Origin: Ichthyophonus hoferi
Lineage: Eukaryota > Opisthokonta > Ichthyosporea > Ichthyophonida > Ichthyophonidae
Direction: 5' to 3'
NCBI GenBank assembly: GCA_002751075.1
Contig: NAOQ01000660.1
Location: forward strand, 1-20,022
Length of the DNA stretch: 20,022 nucleotides
Of the stretch, positions 18,105-20,022 are shown piece after piece. The notes below the pieces were generated by a model. That model was not told the DNA's origin. It saw only the letters and a list, made by a program, of their open reading frames with translations, and did not search any database. A program made the translations under genes and the position numbers. How positions within the stretch are numbered: the first letter of the stretch is position 1; each line of letters begins with the position of its first letter.

Positions 18105-18551
18105 ATGGCTACTAGCGTGCAAGACTTCGTGGGCACCTTTTCTCTTGATCGTCATAACTCCGGCGATCTCGGAGCAGCCCACCTTAGTCTGGCTGGTGTC
18201 AATATGATCAAGAGAGCCATGTTGACTAAGTTGAGTGTTGACGTCAATTTTTCGCTTGAGGGAGATGTTCTTGTTGAGCATGTTATGACAACATTTGTCA
18301 ACAAGACGGTTAAGTACAACCTTGGCGGTGAGCCCACTAAGTATTACGATGATGCATTTGCCGTTAACTTTTCTCGCTTTGTGAAGTTTGAAAATGGTAA
18401 GCTAACATCAGAGATAAAGGAAGAAAAAGGAAGATTCGTTATTAACGACAGTCGGTACCTTTCTGATGACAAGAAGATTATGTACCATGACGCTACCCTA
18501 ACCTATGGAGGCAAAACTGCCGAGTCCAACCGTCAATTTGTGCGCAAATAA
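18105..18551 (+). CDS. Fatty-acid-binding-protein-like (iLBP), gene 3
   Basis: An intact single-exon gene of 148 residues, expected to fold as a ten-stranded cytosolic lipid-binding barrel with a helix-turn-helix lid. Landmarks are FVGTFSL (8-14), the lid region 20-43 ending MLTKL, LEGDVL (51-56), TTFVNKTV (62-69), NLGGEP (72-77), FENGKL (95-100), SRYLSDDKK (116-124) and NRQFVRK (142-148). R117 and R143-x-F145 match the ligand-carboxylate Arg and Arg-x-Tyr of classical fatty-acid and retinoid-binding proteins, with Phe for Tyr. There is no signal peptide or membrane segment. The start is fixed by conservation with gene 1, including the leader sequence right up to AATATGG. It is flanked by its own promoter and AATAAA, so it looks functional. 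It is about 66% identical to gene 1 and 65% to the broken gene 2, and is oriented divergently from them. The ligand is unknown. Confidence 0.93.
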   Translation: MATSVQDFVGTFSLDRHNSGDLGAAHLSLAGVNMIKRAMLTKLSVDVNFSLEGDVLVEHVMTTFVNKTVKYNLGGEPTKYYDDAFAVNFSRFVKFENGKLTSEIKEEKGRFVINDSRYLSDDKKIMYHDATLTYGGKTAESNRQFVRK

Positions 18552-18621
18552 GCTGACACATGAATAATAATCATTGTTCTTGTACTGTTCGTTGTATAAT
18601 GTTATGATGCTATAATGTGAG

Positions 18622-18648
18622 GTATATATGCCTTTGTGCATACCTAAA
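18622..18648 (+). promoter_or_regulatory. Conserved 3' UTR element, gene 3
   Basis: TATATATGCCTTTGTG followed by CATACCT matches the gene 1 element at 7603-7633. Here AGGTAT and GCATACCT can pair imperfectly to form a small hairpin. Function is unknown. Confidence 0.4.
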
Positions 18649-18687
18649 TTCGGTGGCATACATTAATGAAACTGTAAAAAATGAGAC

Positions 18688-18693
18688 AATAAA
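18688..18693 (+). terminator. Polyadenylation signal of gene 3
   Basis: AATAAA in the context GACAATAAAAAAGTG, about 140 bases after the stop codon. The same context (GCAATAAAAAAGT) is present after gene 1. Confidence 0.75.
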
Positions 18694-18975
18694 AAAGTGA
18701 TCCACAAGGAATCGCGCTTATCTATATTTAATTATTTTGTTTTCTTTTGATTAATTTTGTTACTTTGAGCATGCTATTATAGTAATTGGTTTTTCAATTA
18801 ATAAGAAATTGAACTAATTAAAGTTAAATGCTGGAGTGTGCTTAATGATTAAATACAACGCATTAGTTTTGATATTGGCCTTACGCTCACTATAAGTGAA
18901 TATATATAAGGAATAAGAAGATTAGAAACAATGAGGCAAGTGCAGTTGTGACTATTCCTGTAGATAGTAATATGG

Positions 18976-19133
18976 GATATGTTGGAAGAGCCGTCTATTG
19001 AAAGCGAATCAGAGCTAAGAGCTGCTTCTTTTGCTAGCACAGCAAGCGACACTGCTAAACAACACCTTATTGGATCTACCGAAGCCTACGGACAAGTTAA
19101 TAGAACCGCGCCACAGATTATTATAGGATATGA
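18976..19133 (+). repeat. Dispersed repeat C, copy 7, with an open frame
   Basis: The parts are in the usual order: TGTTGGAAGAGCCGTCTATTG, AAAGCGAATCAGAGCTAAGA, GCTGCTTCT, TTGCTAGCACAGCAAGCGAC, TAAACAACACCTTATTGGA, ACCGAAGCCTACGGACAAG, AATAGAACCGCGCCACAG. A 57-codon frame from ATG 18979 to TAA 19152 runs through the whole copy and is rich in Glu, Ser, Ala and Thr (MLEEPSIESESELRAAS at its start). A possible 3' splice site (CTATTCCTGTAG) lies just upstream at 18963. Other copies keep parts of this frame but have non-triplet gaps, so it may be a fragment of an element's gene or a chance opening. Confidence 0.65.
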
Positions 19134-19152
19134 TAATAAAATAGAAAATTAA

Positions 19153-19430
19153 AATATAATGTATTATGACATAGTATGGTATAGGTAGATTAGTTCTACC
19201 CCTGAACAATCCTAATTAATAGATAAATGAGTGAAAAGGATATATAAAATTATTTAATTTATCTTACAATAGTTCATAGATTGGGTTAGTATGTAGTTAT
19301 CAGATTGAATCCAACATATATATATATATATAATTATGCTAACACCGGGGTCACATACAAAGTCGCAAATCTATGGGAAGGCTGTATATGGTAGGTAGGT
19401 GGTGCTAATTTTTGATAATATTTTGCGCCT
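19153..19430. other. Spacer with a (TA)n tract
   Basis: AT-rich sequence with a TA run at 19315-19333. Neither a gene nor repeat D, which precedes B copy 1, is present here. Confidence 0.5.
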
Positions 19431-19935
19431 CAAACAGGTCTTTGTTTTGCATGACTTTAGATGTAAATGTATAATCTATAGTAATTTAATTTATTATCCC
19501 GTTAATTTACGGTTATTTGGAATTTCCAGTAGATACCTCAGAATTGCATAACCATCTATTTATCGTTGAACCTACCTCAGCGAAATCGAATCACACAGTT
19601 TGTACGCAATATCTGTTTAGCATAATCTTCCGTTTTTGATACCGCTGAATATCTTCAAAACGATAACTATTACAGCTACCATGTACTCCAATAGGATATA
19701 TTAGTAGCCTAGTCTACTGTCTTTGTATTGATTGCAATTATGCAGTAACGCCCACAAGAGGCCAGGTCAACACATTCCTCTAAAGCAGCAAGAGAATTTT
19801 GTCAAAAACAGGCTAGTTCCTAATAATTATGATTGAGACACTCGTTAGCACCTAAAAGAAAACATCTAAAAACAAATTGGTGACCCTAAAGTTTGGTTAG
19901 ATGTCACCAAAACTACCACTAATTGCTATAATTTA
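19431..19935 (+). repeat. Dispersed repeat B, copy 2, ending in a C-type tail
   Basis: The copy is collinear with 6198-6745: GTCTTTGTTTTGCATGACTTT, CAGCGAAATCGAATCACACAG, AAAACGATAACTATTACAGC, TGTACTCCAATAGGATA, TTGAGACACTCGTTAGCACC, then AAAAACAAATTGGTGACCC and ATTGCTATA. It is somewhat shorter than copy 1 because of internal gaps. No frame is conserved between the two. Confidence 0.75.
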
Positions 19936-20022
19936 TTTTAATAGCTTAAATCTACCATGAACGTTTAAACTAAGCGTTTTGATGTAAAAGACTCACGGAG
20001 ATTGCATAGATTTTTATAAAAT

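Noticed and set aside
18066-18337. Two minus-strand ORFs overlapping gene 3
   Set aside because: They are antisense shadows of the well-supported FABP-like gene.
18849-19209. Two minus-strand ORFs of 64-67 codons near repeat C copy 7
   Set aside because: They are antisense to the repeat and show no conservation with other C copies.

Overview
The window looks like AT-rich nuclear DNA from an animal, probably an invertebrate. The main reason is a small family of intronless genes for intracellular lipid-binding proteins (the cytosolic fatty-acid-binding protein or iLBP/FABP fold), a family typical of metazoans. The DNA also has TATA and CCAAT promoter signals, AATAAA polyadenylation signals, abundant microsatellites and several dispersed repeat families. 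I cannot name the species. No tRNA, rRNA, CRISPR array or bacterial operon was seen.

Layout. Bases 1-4100 are dominated by degenerate pentanucleotide and tetranucleotide arrays (GGATA, TATAG, CTATA/TATAC, GTAT) separated by short unique AT-rich DNA, with no convincing gene. Bases 4300-7550 hold AAT arrays, a GC-richer patch and copies of four dispersed repeat types, called A, B, C and D here. Next come FABP-like gene 1 (minus strand, 7659-8117), its upstream region with a long inverted repeat and a direct repeat (8421-9432), and repeat-rich DNA containing a few short doubtful ORFs (9600-12930). FABP-like gene 2 (minus strand, 13654-14099) is broken by a one-base frameshift. AT-rich spacer with more repeat copies follows, then intact FABP-like gene 3 (plus strand, 18105-18551) and further copies of repeats C and B to the right end.

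The three FABP-like copies are 65-66% identical in protein by hand count. Genes 1 and 3 also share their promoter, 5' leader and 3' untranslated sequence, so the family grew by DNA duplication of whole transcription units rather than by reverse transcription of mRNA. Gene 1 has lost the ancestral stop codon and gained four residues. Gene 2 has a frameshift and has also lost the conserved ligand-binding arginine near its C-terminus. The flanks share repeats A-D, but their order and spacing differ, so the region has been rearranged since duplication.

The least explained material is repeat families A-D. They recur several times within 15 kb, match no element I recognise, and in places (family C/E) carry short reading frames whose differences between copies look partly protein-like. 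All similarity statements come from comparing the sequence by eye; no alignment program or database was used.
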